Shown here in pieces: positions 25,971-36,674 of a stretch of 64,000 bases of DNA. Position numbers and translations under genes: made by a program. Under the pieces are notes generated by a model. That model saw only the letters and a program-made list of their open reading frames with translations. It did not search any database and was not told the DNA's origin. Source of the DNA: Oceanicaulis sp. BBD 1991-10 (GTDB lineage Bacteria > Pseudomonadota > Alphaproteobacteria > Caulobacterales > Maricaulaceae); NCBI GenBank assembly GCA_001657295.1, contig LYSW01000005.1, positions 1 through 64,000 on the forward strand, written 5' to 3'. Position 1 is the first letter of the stretch. The number at the start of each line of letters is the position of its first letter.

Positions 25971-26882
25971 ATGGACGCAGCGGCGCTGGACGCCATTCGG
26001 ATCGAGCTGGCGCCGGGGGCGGCCGTCATCATGCCGGCCTTGCTGGCCATTGTGATGATGTCGGTCGCGCTCAATCTGCGCCTGTCCGATTTCAAGATCA
26101 TCAGGCGCGAGCCCTGGCGCTTCGCCGGCGCCGCGGCGCTGCAATTGCTCGGCCTGCCGCTGCTGACCCTCGGCCTGGTGCACCTGCTGGATCCGGTCCC
26201 GTCCATTGCGCTGGGAATGATCGTGGTGGCCTGCTGTCCGGGCGGGAATGTCTCGAACTTCTTCACGCATCTGGCCAAGGGCGACACCGCCCTGTCGGTG
26301 GCGCTCACCGCGACCTCCAGCCTGTTCGCGGCGCTTCTGACTCCGGTCTCCATCCTGTTCTGGACCGGCCTTTATGCGCCGGCCGACGACTTGGTCAGCG
26401 CCATCGATGTCGATCCCGTCCCCTTTGTTGTTCAGACCACCTTGATGCTCGCGATCCCGCTGCTGATCGGCATGGGGATCGCGCACCGCTTTCCCAAGAC
26501 GGCGGCGCGCATCCGTCCCGGCTTTCTTATGGTCTCCATCGCCGTGCTGGCTTTTCTGGTGATCGGCGGACTGGCGTCTAACTGGGAGATCTTCACCGGG
26601 ACGGCGCTGCTCGTCCTCGCCATCGCCATATTGCACAACGCCGCCGCCTTCGCCCTTGGCAATCTGGGCGCGCGGCTGATGGGCGCGGCGGACAAGCAGC
26701 GCCGCTCGGTCACCGTCGAGGTGGGCATTCAAAACACCGGTCTCGCCCTGGTGATCCTGCTGTCCCAGTTTGACGGCCTGGGCGGGGCGGCGGCGATCAC
26801 CGGCCTGTGGAGCGTCTGGCATCTCTTCGCCGGCGCCGGGTTGGCGGCGGTCTATCGCTGGCGTGGGCGGGCGGCGGTCTAA
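25971..26882 (+). CDS. bile acid:sodium symporter family protein
   Basis: BASS-type membrane protein (CCPGGNVSNFFTHLAKGDTALSVALTATSS, VEVGIQNTGLALVI). Confidence 0.9.
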   Translation: MDAAALDAIRIELAPGAAVIMPALLAIVMMSVALNLRLSDFKIIRREPWRFAGAAALQLLGLPLLTLGLVHLLDPVPSIALGMIVVACCPGGNVSNFFTHLAKGDTALSVALTATSSLFAALLTPVSILFWTGLYAPADDLVSAIDVDPVPFVVQTTLMLAIPLLIGMGIAHRFPKTAARIRPGFLMVSIAVLAFLVIGGLASNWEIFTGTALLVLAIAILHNAAAFALGNLGARLMGAADKQRRSVTVEVGIQNTGLALVILLSQFDGLGGAAAITGLWSVWHLFAGAGLAAVYRWRGRAAV

Positions 26883-27295
26883 TCAGGGTCCGGCCGGTCC
26901 GGCTTCTTGTCGCTGGCCGCGCTGAGCAATTCGATCGCGGCGGCGGCGAGCGCCACGAACAGCCATTGAAGCGTCCAGCGTTCGGCGTCGTCACCAAACC
27001 ACGCCCCCGCGCGCGCCGCCGCGAAGCCCAGCTGGCTGGCGAGCATGATGCTTGCGACGATGAACACCGCCCGGGTGCGTTTCAGCGACGCGCCTGAGCG
27101 TTCGCCGCTCTTATACTGTCCATGTCGCCGCGCGAGGAAGGCCCCGGCGCCGAAGACGAAACCGCTCGCCAAGACCGATTTCCAGGCCTGGCTGAAATCC
27201 AGAACGGCGAGCCAGAGCCCGGTCGCGGCAACCGAGCTGATCGACAGGATGACGATCGGCGTCAGAAATCGAGTTGGCGTTCGCGGGTTTTCCAT
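26879..27295 (-). CDS. hypothetical membrane protein
   Basis: ORF with several hydrophobic segments; convergent overlap with the symporter stop. Confidence 0.5.
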   Translation of the reverse strand: MENPRTPTRFLTPIVILSISSVAATGLWLAVLDFSQAWKSVLASGFVFGAGAFLARRHGQYKSGERSGASLKRTRAVFIVASIMLASQLGFAAARAGAWFGDDAERWTLQWLFVALAAAAIELLSAASDKKPDRPDPD

Positions 27296-27594
27296 CCAAT
27301 GCCTTTCGGGATTTATCGGCGCGCCCGCTATTCAAAAGCAGTCGCCCGGCAAATCAACGCACCGATGATCCGGCTGAGCCCAAAAACTCCGGTTGTCCCC
27401 GATTGGCGCCCGGGGGCGGACCAACCGCACCTGCGTGTCATCTCCTGGACAGGCCGGAGGCGGTCAGAGGCATGATCCATGGACCGGTACGCCTGTCCCG
27501 GCCGTCCAGGGGATCGCGGTGATCCAGGCGCTGAATGAAAGTGAGATCGGCCTCCTCGACGCACGCGCCCCTTGAGCGCGGCGGCCCCATGCGG

Positions 27595-27607
27595 TGAACT
27601 GCGTTCA
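27595..27607. promoter_or_regulatory. TGAAC-N3-GTTCA site 1 (TGAACTGCGTTCA)
   Basis: Exact inverted repeat 22 bp upstream of ATG 27630. Confidence 0.7.
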
Positions 27608-27629
27608 ATACATCAAGGGGAGGAGCGCC

Positions 27630-29414
27630 ATGGCGGAGTATGATCTCAAGATCACCGGCGGCGTCATTCATTCCGGCGAGGGCGGCGCGCCCGTCACCGG
27701 CGATGTCGGGATCAAGGCGGGCCGCATCATCGCTGTCGGCGAGGCGCCGGGCGGCGCCGCGGAGACGATCGACGCCGCAGGCTGCATCGTCACGCCCGGC
27801 TTTCTGGACGCGCACACCCATTATGACGGTCAGGCGACCTGGGACGACCGGCTCGAACCCTCCATCAAACATGGCGTCACCACTGCGGTGATGGGCAATT
27901 GCGGGGTCGGCTTCGCGCCGGTCCGGGCCAGCGATCACGAGCGCCTGATCAAGCTGATGGAGGGGGTGGAGGACATTCCCGGCACCGCGCTGGCGGAGGG
28001 GCTGACCTGGGAGTGGGAAAGCTTTCCCGACTATCTGGACGCGCTCGAGCGCACGCCGCGCACCATGGATATCGCCGCCATGGTCGGCCACGATCCGCTG
28101 CGGGTTTTCGTCATGGATGAGCGCGCCAGCTTCGATGCTCAGGCCAGCGACGAAGAAATCGCCAGGATGCGCGAGCTGGTGACGGAGGCGCTCGACGCCG
28201 GCGCCATCGGCTTCGCCACCGGCCGTTCCGATCTGCACCGCACCGCGGACGGGGAATGGACGCCCGCCTCCGAGGCGACCGCGAAAGAACTCGCCGGCAT
28301 CGCCGAAGCCTTCAAGGGCCGCCGCCACGGCGTCATCCAGGCCGTGTCCGATTTCGATCTGGAGCGCGACCAGGACAGATTCCCCGCCGAATGGGCGGTG
28401 ATCGAAGCCTATGTGAAGGCGGCGGGCGGGCGGCCCTTCTCCATCTCGGTCATGCAGCGCGATTTCGCGCCGGATCAGTGGCGGAAAATCCTCGCCGGTC
28501 TGGAAAAGCTCGACGGCGAAGGCTTCACCGTGCGCGCCCAGGTCGCCCCGCGCGCCATCGGGGTCTTCCTGGGCCTGCAATGCACCTTCCAGCCCTTCAT
28601 GGGCTATCCGGCCTATAAAGAGATCGCGCATCTGCCGCTCGACGAGCGCGTCGCGCTGATGAAGCAGCCAGGCTTCAAGGCCAAGATGCTGGCCCAGAAG
28701 TCCGACAAGCTCGCCGGGCCGGGAAGCTCCATCCCGCCGATCGCGGACTTGCTGATCGAGAATATGGAATTCGCCGCCGAAAAGCTCTTCACCCTGTCGG
28801 AAAATCCCGACTATGAGCAGCCGCCGGAAAGCGCCATCGCCGCCAAGGCGCGTGCGCGCGGGGTGTCGGTCTGGGAGCAGCTATACGACACGGTGATCGC
28901 CCGCGACGGGCGCGAGCTGATCTATCTGCCGATCTATAACTACACCGAGCTGAGCTATGAAAACGTCAAGGCGATGATGGATCATCCCCTGGCCATGATG
29001 GGCTTGTCGGACGGCGGCGCCCATGTCGGCACGGTCTGCGATGCGAGCTTTCCGACCTATCTGATGAGCTATTGGACCCGCGACCGCACCCGCGGCGACA
29101 AAATCCCGGTCGAACGGGCGGTGAAGATGCTGACCGCCGATATCGCCGATTATCTGGGCCTGTCCGATCGCGGCCGGATCAAGCCGGGCCTTAAGGCCGA
29201 TCTCAATGTGATCGACATGACAAAGCTGCGCCTGCACGCCCCGCGCCTGGTCCAGGACCTGCCCGCCGGCGGCCAGCGCCTTTTACAGGACGCGGACGGC
29301 TATCGCGCCACCATCGTCGCCGGCGAAGTGGTCGTGCGCGACGATGCGCTGACCGACGCGCGGCCGGGGCGCTTGGTGCGCGCCGGGCGCGAAGCGGCGA
29401 TGGCGGCGGAGTAG
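27630..29414 (+). CDS. amidohydrolase family, N-acyl-D-amino-acid deacylase-like
   Basis: GFLDAHTHYDGQATWD, MGNCGVGFAPVR, GLSDGGAHVGTVCDAS; RBS GGGGAGG before ATG 27630. Confidence 0.9.
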   Translation: MAEYDLKITGGVIHSGEGGAPVTGDVGIKAGRIIAVGEAPGGAAETIDAAGCIVTPGFLDAHTHYDGQATWDDRLEPSIKHGVTTAVMGNCGVGFAPVRASDHERLIKLMEGVEDIPGTALAEGLTWEWESFPDYLDALERTPRTMDIAAMVGHDPLRVFVMDERASFDAQASDEEIARMRELVTEALDAGAIGFATGRSDLHRTADGEWTPASEATAKELAGIAEAFKGRRHGVIQAVSDFDLERDQDRFPAEWAVIEAYVKAAGGRPFSISVMQRDFAPDQWRKILAGLEKLDGEGFTVRAQVAPRAIGVFLGLQCTFQPFMGYPAYKEIAHLPLDERVALMKQPGFKAKMLAQKSDKLAGPGSSIPPIADLLIENMEFAAEKLFTLSENPDYEQPPESAIAAKARARGVSVWEQLYDTVIARDGRELIYLPIYNYTELSYENVKAMMDHPLAMMGLSDGGAHVGTVCDASFPTYLMSYWTRDRTRGDKIPVERAVKMLTADIADYLGLSDRGRIKPGLKADLNVIDMTKLRLHAPRLVQDLPAGGQRLLQDADGYRATIVAGEVVVRDDALTDARPGRLVRAGREAAMAAE

Positions 29415-29513
29415 GGGCGGCGACTGCTGTTGCGACGCTGCGCCGCTCTCCGGCATTGGCGGAGAAAGCCCGCATCAATGGTACACTCTTCGTCTCATAC
29501 GAGGAGCTTCCCC

Positions 29514-30296
29514 ATGCCGACCAAACGCCACGGCGCGCCGAACTGGGTGGATTGCGCCACCACCGATCTGGCCGCCGCCGAAGCCTTCTACGCCAAGATG
29601 TTCGGCTGGACCTCGGAGCGGATTTCCGGCTCCGGCGGCTCGGTCTACGCCCTGCAATATCTGGACGGCGAACGGGTCGCCGGCCTGTTTGAACTCCCCG
29701 AGCCCGTGCGCGCCATGGGCGTGCCGCCCCACTGGGAGACCAGTATTGAGGTCGCCGATCTGCCTCTTGCGCTCGACAAGGTCCGCGCCGCCGGCGGGGC
29801 GGTGCTGGACGGTCCGGCGACCGAGCCGGGCGTGGGCGACATGGCCACGGTTCAAGACGTCGTCGGCGCCGTGCTGCGCTTCTGGACGTCCGAGCCCGCC
29901 CATGGCGGCGAGGTGTTCAACATCCCCGGCGCGCTGAGCTGGAACGAGCTGGCGACCGGCGATCCTGAGGCGGCGGCGAAATTCTATGCCGAGGTGCTCG
30001 GCGTCGAGATTGAAGCGATGGAGGGCCCGGTTCCCTATCGGGTGATGAAGATCGGCGGTGAACCGGTGGCCGGGATTTTGACCAAGACGCCGGAGATGGG
30101 CGATTTCCCCGATGCCTGGGACGTGTATTTCGCCGTCGAGGATGTCGATGCGGCGATCGCCAGGGCCGAAGCCGCGGGCGCGACGGTCCTGAAGCCGGCC
30201 TTTGACGTCGCCGGCGGCGGTGCGCGCATGGCCGTGCTTCAAGATCCCCAAGGCGCCGTGTTCGAAGTGATCAAGATGGCCGAGGGCGCGGTCTAG
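29514..30296 (+). CDS. VOC family protein with two glyoxalase domains
   Basis: Two repeats (NWVDCATTDLAAAEAFYAKMFGW; SWNELATGDPEAAAKFYAEVLGV). Confidence 0.85.
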   Translation: MPTKRHGAPNWVDCATTDLAAAEAFYAKMFGWTSERISGSGGSVYALQYLDGERVAGLFELPEPVRAMGVPPHWETSIEVADLPLALDKVRAAGGAVLDGPATEPGVGDMATVQDVVGAVLRFWTSEPAHGGEVFNIPGALSWNELATGDPEAAAKFYAEVLGVEIEAMEGPVPYRVMKIGGEPVAGILTKTPEMGDFPDAWDVYFAVEDVDAAIARAEAAGATVLKPAFDVAGGGARMAVLQDPQGAVFEVIKMAEGAV

Positions 30297-31051
30297 CGCA
30301 CATAGCTCGCCCCGTTGACGTCGAATGTCGCACCGGTCGCGCTTTCGCAGGCGCCGGAGAGCAGGAACGCGCAGAGCCGGCCGAGCTCTTCGGGCTTGGC
30401 CATGTTCCCATAAGGAACTTCCGCAAGCGCCCTGGCGCGGTCTTGGGGGTGCTGGGGCGCCATCTCGGTGTCGATCCAGCCCGGCGCGATGGCGTAGGCG
30501 AGCAGGCCGCGTCCGGAATAGGCGCGCGCCAGCGTTTTGATCAGCGCGATCAGACCGGCCTTGCTGGCGGCGTAGGCGGGGTGGTCGGCGTCGTCGCCGC
30601 GATGGCCCGCGCGCGAAGAGATCGCCACCAGGGCGCGGGTCTCGCGGCCATCAATCCAGTCGCGGGCGGCCAGGCGCGCCAGGTCCGCGCAGCTTTGCAG
30701 ATTGATCTGCAGCGTGCGCGACCAGTTCCGGGTCCAGACATCGGCCGCGTCATCGACGCCGGCGGCTTCGAAAACGCCGTGATTAAGCACCAGGCCGTGG
30801 ATGGCGCCGCCTGCGATCGCGCTCGCCCGGCTCCAGGCGTCCGCCGCCGCGCCCGGCATTGCGAAATCCGCGCCGACGAGGCCCAAGGCTTGGTCGCCCA
30901 GCTGTTTTGCGACGGCGTCGGCGGCCTCGCGATTTTTGGCGTAGCCCAGGATCACCCGCCCGCCCGCCTGGGCGATCTCGCGCGCGACGCCGGCGCCGGC
31001 GCCGCGCGAGGCCCCGGTGACGAAGAGGGTTTTGTCGGTGAGGGGAAGCAT
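30293..31051 (-). CDS. SDR family oxidoreductase
   Basis: FVTGASRGAGAGVAREIA (TGxxxGxG), YAASKAG catalytic motif. Confidence 0.9.
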   Translation of the reverse strand: MLPLTDKTLFVTGASRGAGAGVAREIAQAGGRVILGYAKNREAADAVAKQLGDQALGLVGADFAMPGAAADAWSRASAIAGGAIHGLVLNHGVFEAAGVDDAADVWTRNWSRTLQINLQSCADLARLAARDWIDGRETRALVAISSRAGHRGDDADHPAYAASKAGLIALIKTLARAYSGRGLLAYAIAPGWIDTEMAPQHPQDRARALAEVPYGNMAKPEELGRLCAFLLSGACESATGATFDVNGASYVR

Positions 31052-31257
31052 GGGACGTCCTTGAGGTGTTCGTTTCATCCTGACGAAAGTCAGGCCCCGG
31101 TCAAAGCGCAGCCATAGCTGGGTCCTGAATCAAATTCACGATGACGCATCGATGTGCGCCGCGTCGCTCTCCGTGCGAAGGTCGGGGGGCGGCGCCATTG
31201 AGCGACAAGCCCGTCATCGCCTGGGTCCGGCCTCCACCGGGAGACGACCGATGGAGG

Positions 31258-33591
31258 CTATTGCGGCCTGAGCGTCAGCACCCGCGCCCCGTCCGGCGGC
31301 GCGTCCACGTCCCAGTCGTCGCGGATTTCGAAAAACTCCCCGGCCGCCCAGCGCTCCGCCAGATCGCCGTGGTGGGGCGACAGGGGATGGCCCGACTGCC
31401 CCGGCGCATGCATGAACAGCGAGTTGTTGAGATCGGAGAGATCGTAGATCGCGCGCATGGAGGCGGCGTGGAACACGTCATAGGTGCCGGACCGATAGCT
31501 GAAATGGGCGACATTCACCGTCGAGCCGTCGCCGGGAATGCCGACGCGGTTTTCAAACATGCCGCCGATCAGCGGCAGCGCGCCCAGCGGGTGGTCGAAA
31601 TCGGCCTCGTGCACCGCGCCCCAGCGCCAGGTGTCGATATTGCGGCCGAAGGCGTCCGCGGTCTCCGCCAGGGCGGCGTCCAGCGCCAGACCGGCGGTGA
31701 TGGCGCAGGTCTCCATGTCCGGCGTGCGAACATCGTCGCACCAGGCCGCGGCGTCGCCGATCAGGACGTTTTCGACGAAGGCGCGGCGCGGCGCGTTGAA
31801 GACGCGGGCCGCCTCCGGGCCAAGCTCGTCTTCCCACAGCGCGCTGGACAGCACGCGCAGCCAGGCCGACACGATCAGCGCTTCCGGCCCGTCCGCATCC
31901 ATTGAGCCGTCCCAGCTCTCCAGGCGCGCCAGCGCTTCCGCGCCCAGCTGGCTTTCCGGTTCAGCCGCCATCAGGGCGGGGCGAAGGCGGGCGAAATGCT
32001 CGCTGACCACATCCATTTGAAGCTCGGCGAAGCTGGCGAGATCATGCTGTACGCGGGCGTTGAGCCGCGCTTCGATGCGCGGCGCGCGATAAACCCCGTA
32101 ACTGCCGGGCAGGGGATAGGGATAGGCCTCGCCCGCCACCAGATTATTGCCCGATGCGATCAACCCGCCGGCGGGGTTCACCACGCGCGGCAATTCCTCA
32201 AACGGGACAAAGCCGGTCCATTCGCCGGTGTCCGCGTCGCGGATCGGCAACAGGCCGGCGGTGGAATAACCGATCGTGCCGTCCACATGGGCGTAATGCA
32301 TGTTCTGCATAGGGACCGTGTAGCCGCGCGAGGCCTCCACAAAAGCGTCCCAGCTGTCCGCCAGCATCAGGCCGTAGGCCGCATCCGCGCCGCGATTGCC
32401 CGGCTGGTTCAGGGTCGAGCGCTGGATCACCACCAGGTCCGGGTGAAAGGCGGTGAGGTCGAACCAGTCCGCGGACAGGATCGGACCCTGATCGGTTTCG
32501 CGCACGGTGATCTCCACCGGGGTGCGCGATCCGGCGACGGTGATCTGCTCGACCCGCTCACGGATAACGACGCTGGCCGGATCGCGTTCGACCAGGTCGA
32601 TGACGTCAAAGCCGGTATTGGTGAAGCCCCAGGCGCTGTAGGCATTGCGGCCCAGAATGACGAAGGGCGTGCCCGGCGCGGTCACGCCGATCACCGGCCC
32701 GCTCTCCAGATTGAGCCGCACATAATACCAGATGGAGGGGGTCGACAGGCCCAGATGCGGATCGTTCGCCAACAAAGGCGCGCCGGTCTCGGACCGGTCC
32801 GCGGAAACCACCCAGGCGTTTGAGCCGGGCAGATTGTCCGGCTGCGCCAATGCGTCAGACCGGGGCGCGCCGCCCGGCGGCGCCAATTCCTGGGACTGGA
32901 TGTCGGCGAAGGCGGCGCGGACATCTTCGTCTTTCAGCGTCGTCGGCCCCCAGTCGGGATAGCCGGCCAGGAATTGCTCCAATTGAGCCTCGTCGAGCAG
33001 ATCGCGCAGCCGCGCGCGCTCCACATCCGATCCCCGGCCGGCGGCCAGATCATCGGCGAAGCTGATCATGACGGCGGCGCTGTCGGTCACCGTCCATGGC
33101 GCCGGCGCTTGACGCAGGATGGCGTATTCCGGCGCCACCGCGCCTTCAGCAAGACGGGCGTTGACCCCGGCGACATAGGCGTCGACCGCGGCGCGGGTCT
33201 CGTCCGACATCGTGGCCTGAAGCGTCTCGGACAGCCGCGCATAGCCCAGCGTCCGGGTCCGGGCGTCGGCGCGCACATAGTCCGGGCCGAACATCTCCGA
33301 TAATCGGCCGCGCACATAGCGGCGCACGAGATCCATCTGGAAAAAGCGCTCCGAGGCGTGGGTGTAGCCCAGAGCGTAGAAAACCGCGTCGTCGCTCTCG
33401 CCGAAAATATGGGCGACGCCATTTTCATCGCGGACGATTTGAGCCGCGCCCGGCGCGCCCGCCAGGACCACCTCGCCGGTCTCCTGGGGTTTGGAGGCGT
33501 GGAAACGCTCCACCAGCCAGGCGCCGGCGGCGAGAAGCCCCAACAGGATGATCGCCAGGACCGCGATCCCGGCGCGCATGAAGAATGACAT
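31258..33591 (-). CDS. penicillin acylase family protein
   Basis: RDENGVAHIFGESDDAVFYALGYTHASERFFQMDLVRR; GSNAWVVSADRSETGAPLLANDPHL. Confidence 0.93.
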   Translation of the reverse strand: MSFFMRAGIAVLAIILLGLLAAGAWLVERFHASKPQETGEVVLAGAPGAAQIVRDENGVAHIFGESDDAVFYALGYTHASERFFQMDLVRRYVRGRLSEMFGPDYVRADARTRTLGYARLSETLQATMSDETRAAVDAYVAGVNARLAEGAVAPEYAILRQAPAPWTVTDSAAVMISFADDLAAGRGSDVERARLRDLLDEAQLEQFLAGYPDWGPTTLKDEDVRAAFADIQSQELAPPGGAPRSDALAQPDNLPGSNAWVVSADRSETGAPLLANDPHLGLSTPSIWYYVRLNLESGPVIGVTAPGTPFVILGRNAYSAWGFTNTGFDVIDLVERDPASVVIRERVEQITVAGSRTPVEITVRETDQGPILSADWFDLTAFHPDLVVIQRSTLNQPGNRGADAAYGLMLADSWDAFVEASRGYTVPMQNMHYAHVDGTIGYSTAGLLPIRDADTGEWTGFVPFEELPRVVNPAGGLIASGNNLVAGEAYPYPLPGSYGVYRAPRIEARLNARVQHDLASFAELQMDVVSEHFARLRPALMAAEPESQLGAEALARLESWDGSMDADGPEALIVSAWLRVLSSALWEDELGPEAARVFNAPRRAFVENVLIGDAAAWCDDVRTPDMETCAITAGLALDAALAETADAFGRNIDTWRWGAVHEADFDHPLGALPLIGGMFENRVGIPGDGSTVNVAHFSYRSGTYDVFHAASMRAIYDLSDLNNSLFMHAPGQSGHPLSPHHGDLAERWAAGEFFEIRDDWDVDAPPDGARVLTLRPQ

Positions 33592-33614
33592 GTCCGACCC
33601 CCTCTGGTCCGGCC

Positions 33615-35048
33615 TTAGCCGGCCTGCAATTTCTTGAAGAATTCGAAGATTTTCCCGTAGGGCGGCCGGACCAGGCGGCTCGGATGCCAGACCGGCGCCT
33701 CGAACACCGCGCGCTCATGGGTGAAGGTCAAAAAGCCGTACTCGCCATGATAGGCGCCCTGGCCGGAGGGGCCGACGCCGCCAAAGGGCAGGTCCTCGAC
33801 CGACAGGTGCAGCATGGGAATATTCACCGCGGCGCCGCCGGACAGGGTCCGAGCCAGCAAGCGGCGTGCGGTCATTTTGGACTTGGCGTAGACGTAAAGG
33901 GCCAGCGGCCGGTCGCGCTCATTGATGAAATTCGCCGCCTCGCTCATCCCGTCATGGGGCAGCACCGGCAAAATGGGGCCGAAAATCTCTTCGGTCATCA
34001 TTTTCGAGTCGAGCGGCGGGTCGATGACCACGGTCGGCGGAAAAATGCGGGTGTTGCCGGCCTTGGCGGGATCGAAATCGGCCTGCAGCACGGCGGCCCC
34101 GGCGCTGCGCACCTCCTCCACCATTTCGCTGAGGCGCTGATGATGACGTTCGGAGACGATGGCGGTGTAGTCCGCATTGCCGGCGACGTCCGGCCACATG
34201 CGGTCCGCCTCCTTCATCACCGCGTCGCCGAACGCGGCCTGAGAGCCGCGCGGGACCAGGGCGTAGTCCGGCGCCACGCAGGTCTGTCCAGCGTTGAAAT
34301 ACTTGCCCCAGGCGATCGTCTTGGCGGCCTCGGCGATGTCGAAATCAGGCGCCACGACGGCCGGCGACTTGCCGCCCAGCTCCAGCGTCACCGGGGTCAG
34401 ATTCTCCGCAGCCGCCTTGGCGACGATCCGGCCCACATGGGTCGAGCCGGTATAGAAAAGATGGTCGAACGGCAGGGCGGAAAACGCCGCGGACACATCA
34501 GGACCGCCTTCCACGACCGCCACATGATCCTCGCTGTAGAGCTCGGCCAGGACGTCACGCAGCAGCTCGGCGGTGCGCGGCGTGAATTCGCTGGGCTTGA
34601 TCATAACCCGGCACCCCGCGCCAAGCGCGGCCACCAATGGGGCGAGCGCCAGCTGCATGGAATAATTCCATGGCGAGATGATGCCGACCACGCCCTTGGG
34701 CTCGCGGCGGACATAGGCCCGTCCCGGCGCCAGCGTCATCGGCACCGGCTTGCGCTTGGCCGCCGCCCAGCGTTCCAGGTGCTGGCGGGTATGCTTGGCC
34801 GTGGCGATGGTGAAGCCGGCTTCTGCAATGGCGGTTTCGGCGGCGCTGCGCCGGGAGAAATCCGCATCGATCGCCTTGGCGAAGTCTTCGCCGCGGACTT
34901 TCACCATCTCCTCGATCTTTTTCAGATCGGCCTTGCGCTGATCCAGCGGCCGATGGCGCTCGTTTTCAAACGCCGCCTTTTGAGCGGCGAAGAGCGTCTC
35001 CAGGCGCTGTCGGCTTGCATTGGGGCCGGGGGCGAGTTCAGCGGTCAT
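33615..35048 (-). CDS. aldehyde dehydrogenase, coniferyl aldehyde dehydrogenase-type
   Basis: GVVGIISPWNYSMQLALAPLVAALGAG, VTLELGGKSPAVV, FNAGQTCVAPDY. Confidence 0.9.
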   Translation of the reverse strand: MTAELAPGPNASRQRLETLFAAQKAAFENERHRPLDQRKADLKKIEEMVKVRGEDFAKAIDADFSRRSAAETAIAEAGFTIATAKHTRQHLERWAAAKRKPVPMTLAPGRAYVRREPKGVVGIISPWNYSMQLALAPLVAALGAGCRVMIKPSEFTPRTAELLRDVLAELYSEDHVAVVEGGPDVSAAFSALPFDHLFYTGSTHVGRIVAKAAAENLTPVTLELGGKSPAVVAPDFDIAEAAKTIAWGKYFNAGQTCVAPDYALVPRGSQAAFGDAVMKEADRMWPDVAGNADYTAIVSERHHQRLSEMVEEVRSAGAAVLQADFDPAKAGNTRIFPPTVVIDPPLDSKMMTEEIFGPILPVLPHDGMSEAANFINERDRPLALYVYAKSKMTARRLLARTLSGGAAVNIPMLHLSVEDLPFGGVGPSGQGAYHGEYGFLTFTHERAVFEAPVWHPSRLVRPPYGKIFEFFKKLQAG

Positions 35049-35075
35049 GTTCGGCTCCTTTGAAAGGCGGGTCCG

Positions 35076-36674
35076 CTAGGCGTCGGCGAGGATCATAGCC
35101 GCCGCGCGTGTCGCAATCATCATGGTCGGCGCATTGGTGTTGCCGCCGACGACGGCCGGCATCACGGAAGCGTCGACCACGCGCAGGCGCTCGACCCCGC
35201 GCACCTTGCAGCGCGGATCGACCACGGCCATCTCGCCGCTCCCCATCGCGCAGGTGGAGGTGGGGTGATAGAGCGTCTCCGCCCGCGCCCGCATGTCCGC
35301 TTCCAGCGCGGCGCGGTCGCCGGCCGCATCGGAGGGCAGGTCGAGCTCCTTGAATTCGCCGTCAAAGGCGTCCGACAATAGAATGTCCCGGGCGATCTCC
35401 AGGCAGTCGGTCATCACCTCCACGTCTTCCTCGTGGTCAAGATAATTGGGATCGATGACGATGTGATCATTGGGGTCCGCGCTCGCCAGCGTCAGCCGGC
35501 CGCGGCTCTTGGGGTAGAGATGGCAGGCATGCAGGCTCATGCCGTGGCCGGTCAGCGTCTCCCGGCCGTGGGGGCTCGCCTGAGCCGGAATGAAGACCAG
35601 CTGGATGTCGGGCAGATCCCCGGCGCGGCTGGATTTCACGAAGCCGCAGCCTTGCACCGGATTGACGGTGAAATTGCCGGTCCCGGTCATCGCCCATTGC
35701 AGGACGTCGCGCACGGTGGCTGGAAATTTCTGCAGCGAATAGCCGATCGAGGTCGGCGTTTTGGTTTTCGCCCGCGCCATGATGTCGAGATGGTCCTGCA
35801 GGTTTTCGCCCACCCCGGGCAGATCAAGCTCCACGGAGATGCCGTGTTCTCGCAGATGACCGGCCGGACCGATCCCGGACAGCATCAGCGTGTGGGGCGA
35901 GTTCAGCGCGCCGCCGGAGATGATGACCTCCTTGGCGGCGATGACCTCCTTGCGTTCGCCGTCCATCTCGATCTCAACGCCCTGGGCTTCGCCGTTTTCG
36001 ATCAGGACGCGCCGGACCATGGCGCCGGTGACGACGGTCAGATTCGGCCGCTGCATGGCGGGCTTTAAGAAGGCGTCCGCCGCCGAGCAGCGCTTGCCGC
36101 CCTTCTGGGTGACCTGATAAACGCCGAAGCCTTCCTGCGCCGCGCCGTTATGGTCCGGATTCTCCGGAATCTGGCGCCGGCGGCAGGCCTCGTAATAGCG
36201 CTCGGTCAGCGGATTGAGCGGTTCGATGGATTTCACATTCAAGGGACCGCCCTTGCCGTGCCAGGGCGGGCCGTGATTTTCATTATTCTCAACCTCGATG
36301 AAGGCCTTCAACGCCTCGCCGCCGGACCAGCCCTCGCAGCCGAACTCATCCCGCCAGCTGTCGTAATTCTCCAGCACGCCGCGCATGTAATGCATGGCGT
36401 TGATCGAGGAGGAGCCGCCCAGCGTCTTGCCGCGCGGCCAGTAGAGTTTGCGGTTGTTCAGCTGTTTTTGCGGTTCCGTCCAATAATCCCAGTTGATCGA
36501 GGAATCCGTGATCGTGAACTGGAGCAGCATCGGCGTCTTGATATTGGTCTTATTGTCCGACCCGCCCGCCTCCAGCACGCAGACGCTGGTGCGGCCATCG
36601 GCTGAGAGCCGGTCGGCGAGCACGCAGCCGGCCGAGCCGGCGCCGATGATCACATAGTCGAAGACCTGGCTCAT
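35076..36674 (-). CDS. GMC family oxidoreductase (choline dehydrogenase-like)
   Basis: [58 protein letters not shown]-terminal HPTSTCAMG. Confidence 0.95.
   Translation of the reverse strand: MSQVFDYVIIGAGSAGCVLADRLSADGRTSVCVLEAGGSDNKTNIKTPMLLQFTITDSSINWDYWTEPQKQLNNRKLYWPRGKTLGGSSSINAMHYMRGVLENYDSWRDEFGCEGWSGGEALKAFIEVENNENHGPPWHGKGGPLNVKSIEPLNPLTERYYEACRRRQIPENPDHNGAAQEGFGVYQVTQKGGKRCSAADAFLKPAMQRPNLTVVTGAMVRRVLIENGEAQGVEIEMDGERKEVIAAKEVIISGGALNSPHTLMLSGIGPAGHLREHGISVELDLPGVGENLQDHLDIMARAKTKTPTSIGYSLQKFPATVRDVLQWAMTGTGNFTVNPVQGCGFVKSSRAGDLPDIQLVFIPAQASPHGRETLTGHGMSLHACHLYPKSRGRLTLASADPNDHIVIDPNYLDHEEDVEVMTDCLEIARDILLSDAFDGEFKELDLPSDAAGDRAALEADMRARAETLYHPTSTCAMGSGEMAVVDPRCKVRGVERLRVVDASVMPAVVGGNTNAPTMMIATRAAAMILADA

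Noticed and set aside
27438-28631. 397-aa minus-strand ORF opposite the amidohydrolase
   Set aside because: Shadow ORF covering the operator and RBS of a recognisable amidohydrolase gene.
33585-35063. 492-aa plus-strand ORF opposite the aldehyde dehydrogenase
   Set aside because: Shadow ORF; the minus strand carries clear ALDH motifs.
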